From Zobellia uliginosa (GTDB taxonomy: Bacteria; Bacteroidota; Bacteroidia; Flavobacteriales; Flavobacteriaceae), in assembly GCF_018860745.1 (NCBI RefSeq), contig NZ_JAHKPY010000012.1:310001-374000 (forward strand): 64,000 nt of DNA, in the 5' to 3' direction. The notes beneath the pieces are model-generated. The model searched no databases, was not told the origin of the DNA, and saw nothing but the letters and a program-made list of their open reading frames with translations. Shown one piece after another: positions 44,957-53,941 of the stretch. How positions within the stretch are numbered: the first letter of the stretch is position 1; every line of letters begins with the position of its first letter. The position numbers and the translations under genes were made by a program.

Positions 44957-45466
44957 TTACTCTTTGAACCAACTTGAATACATTACATAATTATTAGCAA
45001 TACGGTCTATTTCTCCCGAACTTAGTTCAGGACTAATATCCTTTATCTTTTTCGCAGGTGTCCCTGCAAATATAGTCCCTGAAGGCACATGTGTACCCTT
45101 TGTAACTACGGCACCAGCTGCAATAATACTATTACTTTCTATAATACAATCATCCATTACAATACTTCCCATACCAATAAGAACATTGTCATTTAAAGTA
45201 CACCCGTGTACGATAGCGTTATGACCTATTGACACATTGTTACCTATAGTAGTGGGAGATTTTTGATACGTACAATGTACTATTGCCCCATCTTGGACAT
45301 TTACTTTGTTCCCCATTTTAATAAAATGTACATCTCCTCTTAAAACGGCATTATACCAAATACTGCATTGGTCACCCATATTTACATCACCAACAATTGT
45401 TGCATTTTCCGCAATGAAACAATCCTTACCGAACTGAGGTGTTATCCCCTTTATAGTTTTTATCAT
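44957..45466 (-). CDS. Gamma-carbonic anhydrase family protein
   Basis: This 169-residue left-handed beta-helix protein has hexapeptide repeats throughout and three histidines in metal-ligand positions: His64 (IVHCTY), His82 and His87 (GHNAIVHG). Such proteins bind zinc or a similar metal; many bacterial members of this group are annotated carbonic anhydrase but lack proven activity. It lies 31 nt after the response regulator gene and 61 nt before fabD, so it may be in the same transcript. Confidence 0.85.
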   Translation of the reverse strand: MIKTIKGITPQFGKDCFIAENATIVGDVNMGDQCSIWYNAVLRGDVHFIKMGNKVNVQDGAIVHCTYQKSPTTIGNNVSIGHNAIVHGCTLNDNVLIGMGSIVMDDCIIESNSIIAAGAVVTKGTHVPSGTIFAGTPAKKIKDISPELSSGEIDRIANNYVMYSSWFKE

Positions 45467-45497
45467 CCTAGATTTGTTTTATCTATTTCTAAACTTT

Positions 45498-46226
45498 TTA
45501 AAAATACGCCAAAAAGTCCTTTTTCTTTGAAGCCGATACCAACAGCTCCTTCCCATTTGAAACGACTACGCTACCTCCTTTGCCCTTTCTGTACTTGACA
45601 ACCTCATCTACATTTACCAAATATGATTTGTGGATGCGTGCAAACGAAAAGTCCGCCAATGCTTCTTCAAAATACTTTAAAGTTTTACTTACTAAAATCT
45701 TCTTGTTCTCTAGATAGATTTCGGTATAGTTATCATCTGCCTTACAGTAAAGAATATCGGTAACATCAATGACTTGGAAACCGTCTTGCTGTGGCAGGGT
45801 TATTTTACCTTGAACGGATTTCAAATTTGGTTGCAATAGTTTATCCTCAAGTTCATTTTCCTTTTGCTTGATTATCTGTACATAACTTACAGCTTTTATC
45901 AACTCATCTATATTTATGGGCTTCATGAGGTAATAGGCGGCATGATGATTTAAGGCATCCATTGCATACTTATTATAAGCCGTCACAAAAACAGTTTCAA
46001 AAGTACGGTCCGGCAATTGATCTAATAGGTCAAAGGCATTGCCAAATGGCATTTCTACATCCAAAAAAACAAGATCCACTTCATATTTCTCAATAAGCTC
46101 TAGACCTTCCTGAATAGATGCCGCCTCACCCACTAAATTTACATCAGAACAATACTTACCTAAATAATTGCGTAATATTTCGCGGCTGTTGGCTTCGTCT
46201 TCTACAAGTACGGCGTTTAATTTCAT
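45498..46226 (-). CDS. LytTR family response regulator
   Basis: This 242-residue regulator has a receiver domain with phosphoacceptor Asp56 (LVFLDVEMP) and a C-terminal LytTR DNA-binding domain (about 135-240, VDEVVKYRKGKGG). It pairs with the LytS-like kinase gene directly upstream, with 36 nt between them. Target genes cannot be read from the sequence. I chose the ATG at 46226; the extension to 46256 adds ten residues. Confidence 0.93.
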   Translation of the reverse strand: MKLNAVLVEDEANSREILRNYLGKYCSDVNLVGEAASIQEGLELIEKYEVDLVFLDVEMPFGNAFDLLDQLPDRTFETVFVTAYNKYAMDALNHHAAYYLMKPINIDELIKAVSYVQIIKQKENELEDKLLQPNLKSVQGKITLPQQDGFQVIDVTDILYCKADDNYTEIYLENKKILVSKTLKYFEEALADFSFARIHKSYLVNVDEVVKYRKGKGGSVVVSNGKELLVSASKKKDFLAYF

Positions 46227-46262
46227 AGTAGGATTTTTAGTTGGACAGAACCTCAATAATCT

Positions 46263-48218
46263 TTAATCTTTTTGTAAAATAAAAAGCACTTTGGTACCGG
46301 TGCCATCCGAACAAAGATCAGAAATGGTTACGTCTACCTTATTTTTATACATATTATTTAAGATGGCGATTCTTTTTTGGATGTTTCCCATTCCTTTCGA
46401 TTTTTGTTTCTTTTGATTCTGAGTTTTCAGTTGGGCGGATTTTTTTCTTCCTATACCATCATCTGTAATCGTAATTGCAATAGACTTTGTTCCTCTTGGT
46501 GTAACCTCTACTCTCAAAAGTCCCTTTTCCTCCTTATAGCGAAGTCCGTGCCAAATAGCATTTTCAATATAAGGCTGAAGTAACATAGGCGGAATCTCAA
46601 AAGAAGAGATAGTAATGTCTTTATCTATATTCAACTCATAATCAAACTTATCAGGAAAACGGGAGTGTTCTAGCTTCACATATAGCTCTAGCTGTTCTAA
46701 TTCTTTGGCAAGCGGAATAAAATCTTCCTCCGAATTTTCCAGTACCGAACGCATTAACGTGGAAAACTCGCTTAGAAACCGATTTGCACTTCGCTCATCG
46801 TTCTTGGCTATAAAATTATTGACCGAATTGAGTGCATTGAAAATGAAATGTGGATTCATCTGTGATCGCAACGATTTTAATGCCAATAGATTATTGGCCA
46901 GTTTTTGTTGCTGATTACTTCTATAAAAGAAAAATGTGGCCAAGCCCAGCAGAATCATCCCAAAAATAAGGGAATAGATAATCCATTTTTGGCGTTTATT
47001 ATTTTCCTGAATCAATTGCTGTTCCGTAAGTGCCAAATCATATTTACTCTGCGAAAGTTCCCTTTCTTGCTCGAGACCTGAAATACGATTCTGTTTGGAA
47101 GAAATTTCACGGTTAAATCTGGCGGCCCTGGATATTTCCTGTTCCTTACGCACATACAAAGTATCTACCAAGGAGACATAATTTCTGTAGGTCTCAAAAG
47201 CTTTGGGATAATCGCCCTTATATTCAAAAACTTCAGAAAGTTTTCTTGTTGCATCTTTTTGAACTACCAAATCATTCTCAAAATCTGCCTCTACAATACT
47301 TTCTTTTAAATACGGAATTGCTTCATCGTACTTATCTTGGGCTATATAGGCATTTGCAATTTTATAATTGATCCGTTGGGAAGTAATAGAATCAAATTCA
47401 CCTCTTGCTTCCCTTTTAGTCGTTCCTGCTTTTGGGAGCGTCTTTAATTCATTGAGACTCTTTTTCCGTAATTCTATTTCTGCTCCGTATTGACTCTTTT
47501 GATTGTAAAAATCCGCTACCTTTTCCTTTTCCTGAACAGCGCGTTTAGGTTCTAGATCTTCGGTAAGTTTTAAAGAGCTATTATAATATGCTCCTGCTTC
47601 TACCAATTTGTCATCCTGTGCATAGGTGTCGGCTATCTTAGAATTTAAGTCAGCTAATTTTGGGGTTATTTGATTTTTTCTAGCAACCAAGATTCCCTCC
47701 TCATAAAAAGCTACAGCCTTCCCAATAAGCCCCAAACCTCTATAAGCATCCCCTAAACTCTCATTTAACCGTACTTTTTGATAAGCATCCAGACCTTCTA
47801 TTTTCAATAATGGACTTAATTCTTTCTCTGCTTCCGAATATTGTTTATTAAGAATGAACACCTCCGCTAAAAGAAGTGTTGTTCGTGTAGACTTATTGGC
47901 TTCTAAAGCATCCTTATAATTGGTAATTGCCAAATCATATTGATGGTGATAGCGATACACCTCTCCCAAAGCGACAAGAGATTCCGAAAGCAGCTTTTTA
48001 TCTGCCTGCTTCCCAAGCACGGCAATAGAATTGGTGATATAATCAATACTTCGTTCAATATTAGACTGCTTAAACGTATTGGCCGAATCCAAATAAACCT
48101 GATGCAGATTGCCTTGAGGCTTGGCCATCTTACTGCGACCAACCTCCCTTTGCGCCCAAGAGTTCATTGTGGAGCATCCTACAAAAAGGATAAACAGTAT
48201 GTAGCGAATTGATAGCAT
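46263..48218 (-). CDS. LytS-type sensor histidine kinase with TPR repeats
   Basis: This 651-residue kinase has an N-terminal signal-like segment (MLSIRYILFILFVG), a large exported TPR region (about 40-380, repeated ALGEVYR, SLGDAYRGLG patterns), one membrane helix at 412-432, and a HisKA_7TM/LytS-type kinase with phosphoacceptor His457 (NPHFIFNALNSV) and an ATPase domain. It is the first gene of the two-component pair. The TPR domain probably senses a periplasmic protein or peptide; the signal is unknown. A TAAGTTTA box lies near the start codon region upstream. Confidence 0.92.
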   Translation of the reverse strand: MLSIRYILFILFVGCSTMNSWAQREVGRSKMAKPQGNLHQVYLDSANTFKQSNIERSIDYITNSIAVLGKQADKKLLSESLVALGEVYRYHHQYDLAITNYKDALEANKSTRTTLLLAEVFILNKQYSEAEKELSPLLKIEGLDAYQKVRLNESLGDAYRGLGLIGKAVAFYEEGILVARKNQITPKLADLNSKIADTYAQDDKLVEAGAYYNSSLKLTEDLEPKRAVQEKEKVADFYNQKSQYGAEIELRKKSLNELKTLPKAGTTKREARGEFDSITSQRINYKIANAYIAQDKYDEAIPYLKESIVEADFENDLVVQKDATRKLSEVFEYKGDYPKAFETYRNYVSLVDTLYVRKEQEISRAARFNREISSKQNRISGLEQERELSQSKYDLALTEQQLIQENNKRQKWIIYSLIFGMILLGLATFFFYRSNQQQKLANNLLALKSLRSQMNPHFIFNALNSVNNFIAKNDERSANRFLSEFSTLMRSVLENSEEDFIPLAKELEQLELYVKLEHSRFPDKFDYELNIDKDITISSFEIPPMLLQPYIENAIWHGLRYKEEKGLLRVEVTPRGTKSIAITITDDGIGRKKSAQLKTQNQKKQKSKGMGNIQKRIAILNNMYKNKVDVTISDLCSDGTGTKVLFILQKD

Positions 48219-48462
48219 CTAATTAATTGTACAACGTAAACTTAGTTCAATTATGCGGCACTAAAAAACCGTCTTTTGACCTATTTTGCTAGAAAAACAT
48301 CCTTTATTTAGGCTTTACGCAATCAAAAGGACCGTTCCCTCTTTTAAAACGCCACTTCCCTCAAAATAGGTTTTACACGAATTAAGTTGATTCTACTTTT
48401 ACCTTATCAAAAAAAACAGAAACAAATTAACAGCCTCTCAACAGAGCTTAAAAAAACTAAAT

Positions 48463-49650
48463 ATGAAAAACACAAGAAAGATTTTAGGATTAACCCTTAT
48501 GTCACTGGCATTAACCAGCATGTACGGTTGTGAAAATAAACCTAAAAAAACAACTACCGAACCTGTTCTGGCACAGGTTTTCACTCCTATAAATAATAAA
48601 GCACCAAAAAACAACACGGTTAAAATCGCATTGTTATTAGACACTAGCAACAGCATGGACGGACTCATTAACCAAGCAAAATCTCAGCTTTGGGATATTG
48701 TAAACAAGTTTACTTATGCTAAATGTGGTAATGAGCAGCGACCGGAATTACAAATTGCCCTTTATCAATATGGAAACGACAACCTATCTTCTAGGGAAGG
48801 CTATATTCAGCAAGTATTGAATTTTAGCGGAGATTTAGATGAGATTTCTGAGAAGTTATTTTCTTTAACCACCAATGGAGGTGAAGAGTTCTGTGGAGAG
48901 GTCATTCATACCTCCTTGAAACAACTCAATTGGGGAGAAAACCCAGATAACCTCAAGATGATATTCATTGCAGGAAACGAACCATTTACCCAAGGAAAAC
49001 TCAACTATAAAGATGCCGTCACCAACGCAAAAGAGAAAGATATTGTTGTCAATACCATTTTCTGCGGGAACTATGAGCAAGGTGTTAATTCTGATTGGAA
49101 AAACGGCGCCACTTTAACGGGTGGAGAATATATAGCTATTGACCATAATAAAAAGATTGTTCATATAGATACCCCTTATGACGATGTAATTATTCAACTA
49201 AATTCTAAATTGAACAAGACCTATATTTCATATGGTGCATTGGGCAATGCCAAGATGGAACAACAACGCTCGCAGGATCATAACGCATATGAATTAGAAG
49301 AAGCGGTTGCTGTAAAAAGAGCGGTAAGCAAAAGCTCTAGACTTTACAACAATAAAAAATGGGATTTAGTAGATGCCTCTGATGATTCCTCTTTTGATAT
49401 TGCCATGGTAGAAGAAGATGAGCTTCCCACAGAATTAAAAGGAAAATCAAAGGTTGAAATGGAATCTTTTATTCAAGAGAAAAAAACGGAACGAAGCAAA
49501 ATTCAAAGTGAAATTCAAACATTGAACGCGAAACGTGAAAAGTTCATTGCCGAAAAACAAAAAGACGGCCAAAAGGGAGAGCTAGAGAACGCCATGTTGA
49601 AAGCTATTCAAAAGCAGGCGGCCAAAAAAGATTATAAATGGGAAGAATAA
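48463..49650 (+). CDS. vWA domain lipoprotein
   Basis: This 395-residue protein has a lipoprotein signal with Cys23 (SMYGCE) and a von Willebrand factor type A domain over about 50-250. The metal-ion adhesion site DTSNS begins at Asp60 and includes Ser62 and Ser64. The C-terminal 130 residues are coiled-coil-like (KKTERSKIQSEIQTLNAKR). A 244-nt divergent gap separates it from the kinase gene. The partner is unknown; surface or periplasmic protein-protein contact is likely. Confidence 0.85.
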   Translation: MKNTRKILGLTLMSLALTSMYGCENKPKKTTTEPVLAQVFTPINNKAPKNNTVKIALLLDTSNSMDGLINQAKSQLWDIVNKFTYAKCGNEQRPELQIALYQYGNDNLSSREGYIQQVLNFSGDLDEISEKLFSLTTNGGEEFCGEVIHTSLKQLNWGENPDNLKMIFIAGNEPFTQGKLNYKDAVTNAKEKDIVVNTIFCGNYEQGVNSDWKNGATLTGGEYIAIDHNKKIVHIDTPYDDVIIQLNSKLNKTYISYGALGNAKMEQQRSQDHNAYELEEAVAVKRAVSKSSRLYNNKKWDLVDASDDSSFDIAMVEEDELPTELKGKSKVEMESFIQEKKTERSKIQSEIQTLNAKREKFIAEKQKDGQKGELENAMLKAIQKQAAKKDYKWEE

Positions 49651-49672
49651 CATCAACCTATCTAAAAGCAAA

Positions 49673-49702
49673 AAGCATCCCGTACTATGGGATGCTTCTT
49701 TA
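49673..49702. terminator. Terminator between the vWA and PorP/SprF genes
   Basis: AAGCATCCC at 49673-49681 pairs with GGGATGCTT at 49689-49697 around a 7-nt loop, with A and T runs on the two flanks, so it can act on both convergent genes. Confidence 0.82.
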
Positions 49703-49719
49703 TGTATTATTATGACAAC

Positions 49720-50733
49720 TTACTGCGCTGCAGGACAATAACAATCGTACTTACGTTCTTTTTGACCAAAATCATAACCCAACGTTATTTGGTGAAATCC
49801 ACCACTGTCAAAACGAATGTCGCCGGTCTGATAGGAGTAATTGTATGAAACCATAAAATTCCCAACGTTAGCTCCTATAATAGGAGTAAATAACTGCAAA
49901 CGCTGCTCTCCAAAGCTATCTGCTGTTGCGAACTGAGCTCCTTCAAAACTTCTTCGATAAGACAACCCTCCCCAAATGCGACCAAAATCTACATCTTTGT
50001 AAACCTTTGCATTCAGATCAACAGACTTTTCTTTTGTAAACTCACTCATCTGAAATAAAATTGAGGGTTCTAATTGCCATTCCTGTTTCCCGAATATATA
50101 ACCCACAGAAAAAAGATACCTCCGTAGATTATCGATTACGGGAATATTATCATTTCCTTTTCCATAACGATAAAGGTTACGCTCACTACCCAATAAATTA
50201 GTAATAGCAACATGAGCATAAAACTCCATTAAATTGTATGAAAAACCTAAATCTATATTAAAATAACCTTCACTCAATTTTATACCTGAAATAGCATCAT
50301 CCACCGTGTCTGAACGAAATTCAGATTCGTCCAAACTACTTTGTAGATAGGTAGGACTTAAACCAAATGACAATTGATTTAAATTTCTGCCGTCACCACC
50401 CAATTTTAAATGATGGGCATATGTAACCTTTACTCCTGTTTGTGAGTGGTAACCGTTAGCATCATTAAAAATGATAGCTCCCACTCCACTATTACTTTCT
50501 CCAATTCTAAAATTGGCGTTTATGGTCTGTAAATTTGGAGCATCATCTACGTCAAACCATTGCATTCTTGCTGTAGCTCTTATTTTTCCTCCTTCACTGA
50601 TACCAGCCATTGAAGGATATACGAGGTAATAATTGTCGGATAAATAATCAAAATATACAGGTATACCCTCTTGTGCGGTAGATTGAATTGCAAAGGAGAG
50701 GGATGCAAGTAAGAGCAGTAAACGGTATTTCAT
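49720..50733 (-). CDS. PorP/SprF family type IX secretion protein (orphan)
   Basis: This 337-residue beta-barrel has a signal peptide (MKYRLLLLLASLSFAIQ, cleavage near STAQ) and the PorP/SprF opening with YYLVYPSMAG. It is the second such gene in the window, but no CHU_C adhesin lies beside it, so its substrate is not obvious. The ATG at 50733 begins the signal peptide and follows a good promoter by about 27 nt; an in-frame start at 50799 lies upstream of that promoter. Confidence 0.9.
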   Translation of the reverse strand: MKYRLLLLLASLSFAIQSTAQEGIPVYFDYLSDNYYLVYPSMAGISEGGKIRATARMQWFDVDDAPNLQTINANFRIGESNSGVGAIIFNDANGYHSQTGVKVTYAHHLKLGGDGRNLNQLSFGLSPTYLQSSLDESEFRSDTVDDAISGIKLSEGYFNIDLGFSYNLMEFYAHVAITNLLGSERNLYRYGKGNDNIPVIDNLRRYLFSVGYIFGKQEWQLEPSILFQMSEFTKEKSVDLNAKVYKDVDFGRIWGGLSYRRSFEGAQFATADSFGEQRLQLFTPIIGANVGNFMVSYNYSYQTGDIRFDSGGFHQITLGYDFGQKERKYDCYCPAAQ

Positions 50734-50766
50734 CTGTTGGATATAGAGGATGATTATTTTATCGAC

Positions 50767-50796
50767 TAAATATAAGGTATAACGGTTGAAACGCAA
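50767..50796 (-). promoter_or_regulatory. Bacteroidota-type promoter for the orphan PorP/SprF gene
   Basis: On the minus strand TTG (50794-50796) and TATATTTA (50767-50774) are 19 nt apart. Only the last base departs from TAnnTTTG. Confidence 0.6.
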
Positions 50797-50866
50797 CATT
50801 ATTATATAGACAAATCAATACGGACTGTTCAAAAATAGGTTGTATTTTTACAAAAATTTTGACACC

Positions 50867-51781
50867 ATGAAGGAGTATACGATTACGGTTGTTAAAACCA
50901 ACAACCCTGCGATTCTAAAATTTGAGACGAATCACTTTTTAACCAAAAACAAGAACTACGAGTTCAAAAATATAGATGAAGCCAAAATATCACCTTTGGC
51001 CCAGCAACTTTTTTACCTTCCTTTTATAAAGACAGTATATATCTCCGGTAATTTCATAGGCCTAGAGCGTTTTGATATTGTTGAATGGGACGATGTTAAA
51101 GACGAAGTTGCCCAGCAGTTGGTTGAGTACTTAAATGCAGAGGAGCCCGTTGTTAACGAGGAAGAGGAAACAACTAAAAAAGTAGCTATTACGGTTTACG
51201 CAGAGGTTACTCCCAACCCATCTGTAATGAAGTTTGTAGCTAACAAACCTATTGTACCTGCAGCTTTTGAATTCAAAAATATAGATGAGGCTAAAAATTC
51301 GGAATTGGCCAAACAGCTATTTAATTTTCCATTCGTAAAAGAGGTTTTCTTTGACCTTAATTATGTTTCTGTTAGCAAATATGACGTTGCTGAATGGGAA
51401 GATGTTACTATGCAATTACGTGAACACATACGTGAATATCTTGCGGATGGTAACGAAGCCGTTTCTGAGAGCGCTATTGCAAAAAGCAAAGAAGATGCTA
51501 ATGAAGGCGCAGTACCTTCACAAACCGTAGCAGATCTTGACGACACTTCTCAACAAATTGTAGATATTCTTGAGGAATATGTGAAGCCTGCAGTTGCAAG
51601 TGACGGTGGTAATATCTTATTTCAATCATACGAGGAAGAAAGCAAAACTGTTAATGTTATTTTACAAGGAGCCTGTAGCGGATGTCCTTCTTCTACCTTT
51701 ACTTTAAAGAACGGTATTGAGACGATGCTTAAGAATATGATAGGGGACAAAGTTAATGAAGTTGTTGCCGTGAACGGTTAA
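50867..51781 (+). CDS. NifU family Fe-S scaffold with duplicated N-terminal domain
   Basis: This 304-residue protein has two tandem Nfu N-terminal domains (about 3-90 and 105-195), each containing the same core FKNIDEAK and a DVAEWEDV-like end, then a C-terminal NifU domain (about 230-300) with the cluster-binding CSGC motif at Cys270 and Cys273. It should accept and deliver [4Fe-4S] clusters in the cytoplasm. The two N-domains are similar enough to suggest duplication. The ATG at 50867 gives the family start; a TTG at 50840 adds nine residues. Confidence 0.92.
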   Translation: MKEYTITVVKTNNPAILKFETNHFLTKNKNYEFKNIDEAKISPLAQQLFYLPFIKTVYISGNFIGLERFDIVEWDDVKDEVAQQLVEYLNAEEPVVNEEEETTKKVAITVYAEVTPNPSVMKFVANKPIVPAAFEFKNIDEAKNSELAKQLFNFPFVKEVFFDLNYVSVSKYDVAEWEDVTMQLREHIREYLADGNEAVSESAIAKSKEDANEGAVPSQTVADLDDTSQQIVDILEEYVKPAVASDGGNILFQSYEEESKTVNVILQGACSGCPSSTFTLKNGIETMLKNMIGDKVNEVVAVNG

Positions 51782-51867
51782 TGAACTAATTTTTATAGTT
51801 ATAGAATCAAAAGACCTGTCCAATATTTTCGTAATTTGTAAGAAACTATAAAATAAACACAATTATT

Positions 51868-52068
51868 ATGGCAGTTCTAAAAGTTATTGAAGTATTGGCT
51901 AATTCTGACAAAGGTTGGGATGACGCAGCAAAACAGGCAGTTGAACAAGCTTCTAAATCCGTGAAAAATATCAAATCTGTTTACATTAACGAGCAAAGTG
52001 CTACGGTCAAGGATGGTAAAATGGATAATTACCGTGTGAACGTTAAAATTACTTTTGAGGTAAAATAG
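51868..52068 (+). CDS. Dodecin family protein
   Basis: This 66-residue protein matches dodecin, a spherical dodecamer that stores flavin. Trp17 (DKGWDDA) would stack on the flavin, and VKITFEVK at the end forms the last beta strand. A strong terminator follows. It is adjacent to the Fe-S scaffold gene but with an 86-nt gap, so a separate promoter is possible. Confidence 0.93.
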   Translation: MAVLKVIEVLANSDKGWDDAAKQAVEQASKSVKNIKSVYINEQSATVKDGKMDNYRVNVKITFEVK

Positions 52069-52087
52069 ACACTTAAGAATTTTTTAG

Positions 52088-52124
52088 AAAAGCGTTGCAA
52101 TGATATTTGCAGCGCTTTTTTTTA
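52088..52124 (+). terminator. Rho-independent terminator after dodecin
   Basis: A 13-bp stem (52088-52100 with 52107-52119, one G-T pair) around TGATAT is followed by five or more T. Confidence 0.88.
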
Positions 52125-52311
52125 CTCCTAAATCTATTGAAAAGTATATATCGCCTATTAAAACACTATGGATTTCTATTGCGTTTTGGGCACATACGCA
52201 CAAAGTGTTGACGCATTCCGTTTTTATACGACCCATTAACAATAGTTTAATGGTTTCAGCTTGACTGAGCCCCCTGTAATTAGTATGTTACTAACCTAAA
52301 CAATTTAAGTA

Positions 52312-53148
52312 ATGGAAGAATTTGCAAATTATCAAGAACATATAGACAAAGCCATAGATTGGGCATGGAACATATTACCAGACCTGATAATGGCGCTCAT
52401 CATACTAGTCATAGGATTATGGATAGTGCGCTTTATTAATAAAATGGTACGTAAATTTTTTGAAAAGAAAGATTACGACTTAGCTTTAGAAAGTTTTCTA
52501 CAGAGTTTTATTAATATAGCGCTAAAGGTTTTACTTTTTGTTTTGGTTATCACCCAATTGGGAGTCAAATCATCATCACTAATTGCCATTATAGGTGCAG
52601 CTGGTCTGGCCATTGGTTTGGCTCTGCAGGGATCACTTTCCAATTTTGCCGGTGGTGTCCTTATTCTCCTTTTTAAACCTTTCAAAATCGGAGATTTTAT
52701 TTCGGCTCAAAATGTAGATGGAACAGTAAAAGAGATAACCATTTTCTATACAAAACTCTCTACATTCGGTAATCAATTGGCAATTATTCCTAACGGACAA
52801 TTATCTAACAATAATGTGGTAAACTACAGCGCCATGCCTACAAGACGCGATAATATTAAAGTTGGTATAGGCTATAGTTCTAATATTAAAGTTGCCAAAG
52901 ATATTATGCTTGATATCTGTGCGAAAAATGATAACGTATTAAAAGACCCTAAGCCTGAAGTTTATGTTGACGATTTAGGCGATAGTTCTGTTAATCTTAG
53001 TTTACGGTTCTGGGCAGAGAATTCCGTTTTTTGGGCAGCTCACTTCTTTATATTAGAAGAAACAAAAAGAAGGTTTGACGAAGCCGGAATTGAAATACCA
53101 TTCCCACAACGGGATTTAAATTTGAAAGGTCAAACCCTAAAGGCATAG
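52312..53148 (+). CDS. Small-conductance mechanosensitive channel (MscS family)
   Basis: This 278-residue channel has three membrane helices (about 20-40, 60-82, 87-125), the last with the pore-lining glycine-alanine pattern GAAGLAIGLALQGSLSNFAGG. A beta and alpha/beta cytoplasmic vestibule follows (about 130-270). It releases solutes on hypo-osmotic shock. A 192-nt intergenic region precedes it; no exact promoter consensus is seen. Confidence 0.95.
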   Translation: MEEFANYQEHIDKAIDWAWNILPDLIMALIILVIGLWIVRFINKMVRKFFEKKDYDLALESFLQSFINIALKVLLFVLVITQLGVKSSSLIAIIGAAGLAIGLALQGSLSNFAGGVLILLFKPFKIGDFISAQNVDGTVKEITIFYTKLSTFGNQLAIIPNGQLSNNNVVNYSAMPTRRDNIKVGIGYSSNIKVAKDIMLDICAKNDNVLKDPKPEVYVDDLGDSSVNLSLRFWAENSVFWAAHFFILEETKRRFDEAGIEIPFPQRDLNLKGQTLKA

Positions 53149-53166
53149 ACTATATCGGAAACAGAT

Positions 53167-53844
53167 TTACTTTTTTTTCTTCTGCTGAAGAATAAAGTCT
53201 TTTAAATAATAAGGTTCAAAGTAGGCGACATCTTCAAAGTTGCCTACTTTGAATTTTTTGTATGATAGCTGAGCCATTTCATTAGCGGAAGGCACAACCG
53301 TGGTATCAAAACTCAGGTTAGGATGCGATAATAACGTTTTGCATTTTTCGGCGCCGTTTCCCACTAAAATTACCTTTCCTTTTGCTAAAAATTCGGCGAA
53401 AGAATTTTCATCTATAATTTCTGCTTCCGTAGCTCTCATTTCATCTTTATCCATGTTAAATACTGCGGAATACACTTCCATACGGCGTGCATCTAAAACA
53501 GGAATGATATAATCTACATCTTTTGATGTCACCTGTGCGGCCATGCTACTTAACGTAGCAATAGAAATTAAAGGAATATTTAAAGCAAAGCATAACCCTT
53601 TGGCTGCCGAAACCCCAATACGAAGTCCTGTATACGAGCCCGGACCTTTACTCACGGCAATAGCATCTAACTCGGAAATATCCATATTTACTTCCCTCAA
53701 CACTTCTTGAATAAAAATGTGTAATTGTTCCGCATGTGAATAATTAGGGGTATCATGCTCTTTGATAGCCAAAATACGCCCTTCTTTAGCTATACTGACC
53801 GAACAGTTGGTCGTTGCTGTTTCTAAGTTTAAGATTATACTCAT
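53167..53844 (-). CDS. tsaB: tRNA threonylcarbamoyladenosine biosynthesis protein TsaB
   Basis: This 225-residue member of the ASKHA fold is the partner of TsaD in making t6A37 in tRNA. LNLETATTNCSVS starts the ATPase-like phosphate-binding loop and SKGPGSYTGLRIG is the family signature. The ATG at 53844 is chosen because a promoter lies just 7 nt upstream of it; a GTG at 53880 would lie inside that promoter. It is convergent with mscS with 18 nt between the genes. Confidence 0.94.
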   Translation of the reverse strand: MSIILNLETATTNCSVSIAKEGRILAIKEHDTPNYSHAEQLHIFIQEVLREVNMDISELDAIAVSKGPGSYTGLRIGVSAAKGLCFALNIPLISIATLSSMAAQVTSKDVDYIIPVLDARRMEVYSAVFNMDKDEMRATEAEIIDENSFAEFLAKGKVILVGNGAEKCKTLLSHPNLSFDTTVVPSANEMAQLSYKKFKVGNFEDVAYFEPYYLKDFILQQKKKK

Positions 53845-53851
53845 AAGGCTG

Positions 53852-53883
53852 CAAAGATAAGTGAGAAGATTAAAACTCACAGA
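53852..53883 (-). promoter_or_regulatory. Promoter for tsaB giving a very short leader
   Basis: On the minus strand TCTG (53880-53883) and TATCTTTG (53852-53859) are exactly 20 nt apart; the latter is a full TAnnTTTG match. Transcription would start within a few nt of the tsaB ATG. Confidence 0.5.
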
Positions 53884-53917
53884 TAAAAATACCTGCTCGA
53901 TTTTACACCGAACAGGT
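53884..53917 (-). terminator. Terminator after the tolC-like gene
   Basis: On the minus strand ACCTGTTCG pairs with CGAGCAGGT (one G-T pair), 53909-53917 with 53891-53899, followed by ATTTTTATC. It would end the long efflux operon before tsaB. Confidence 0.6.
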
Positions 53918-53941
53918 TTCCATGTATCACTTTATTCTGTA

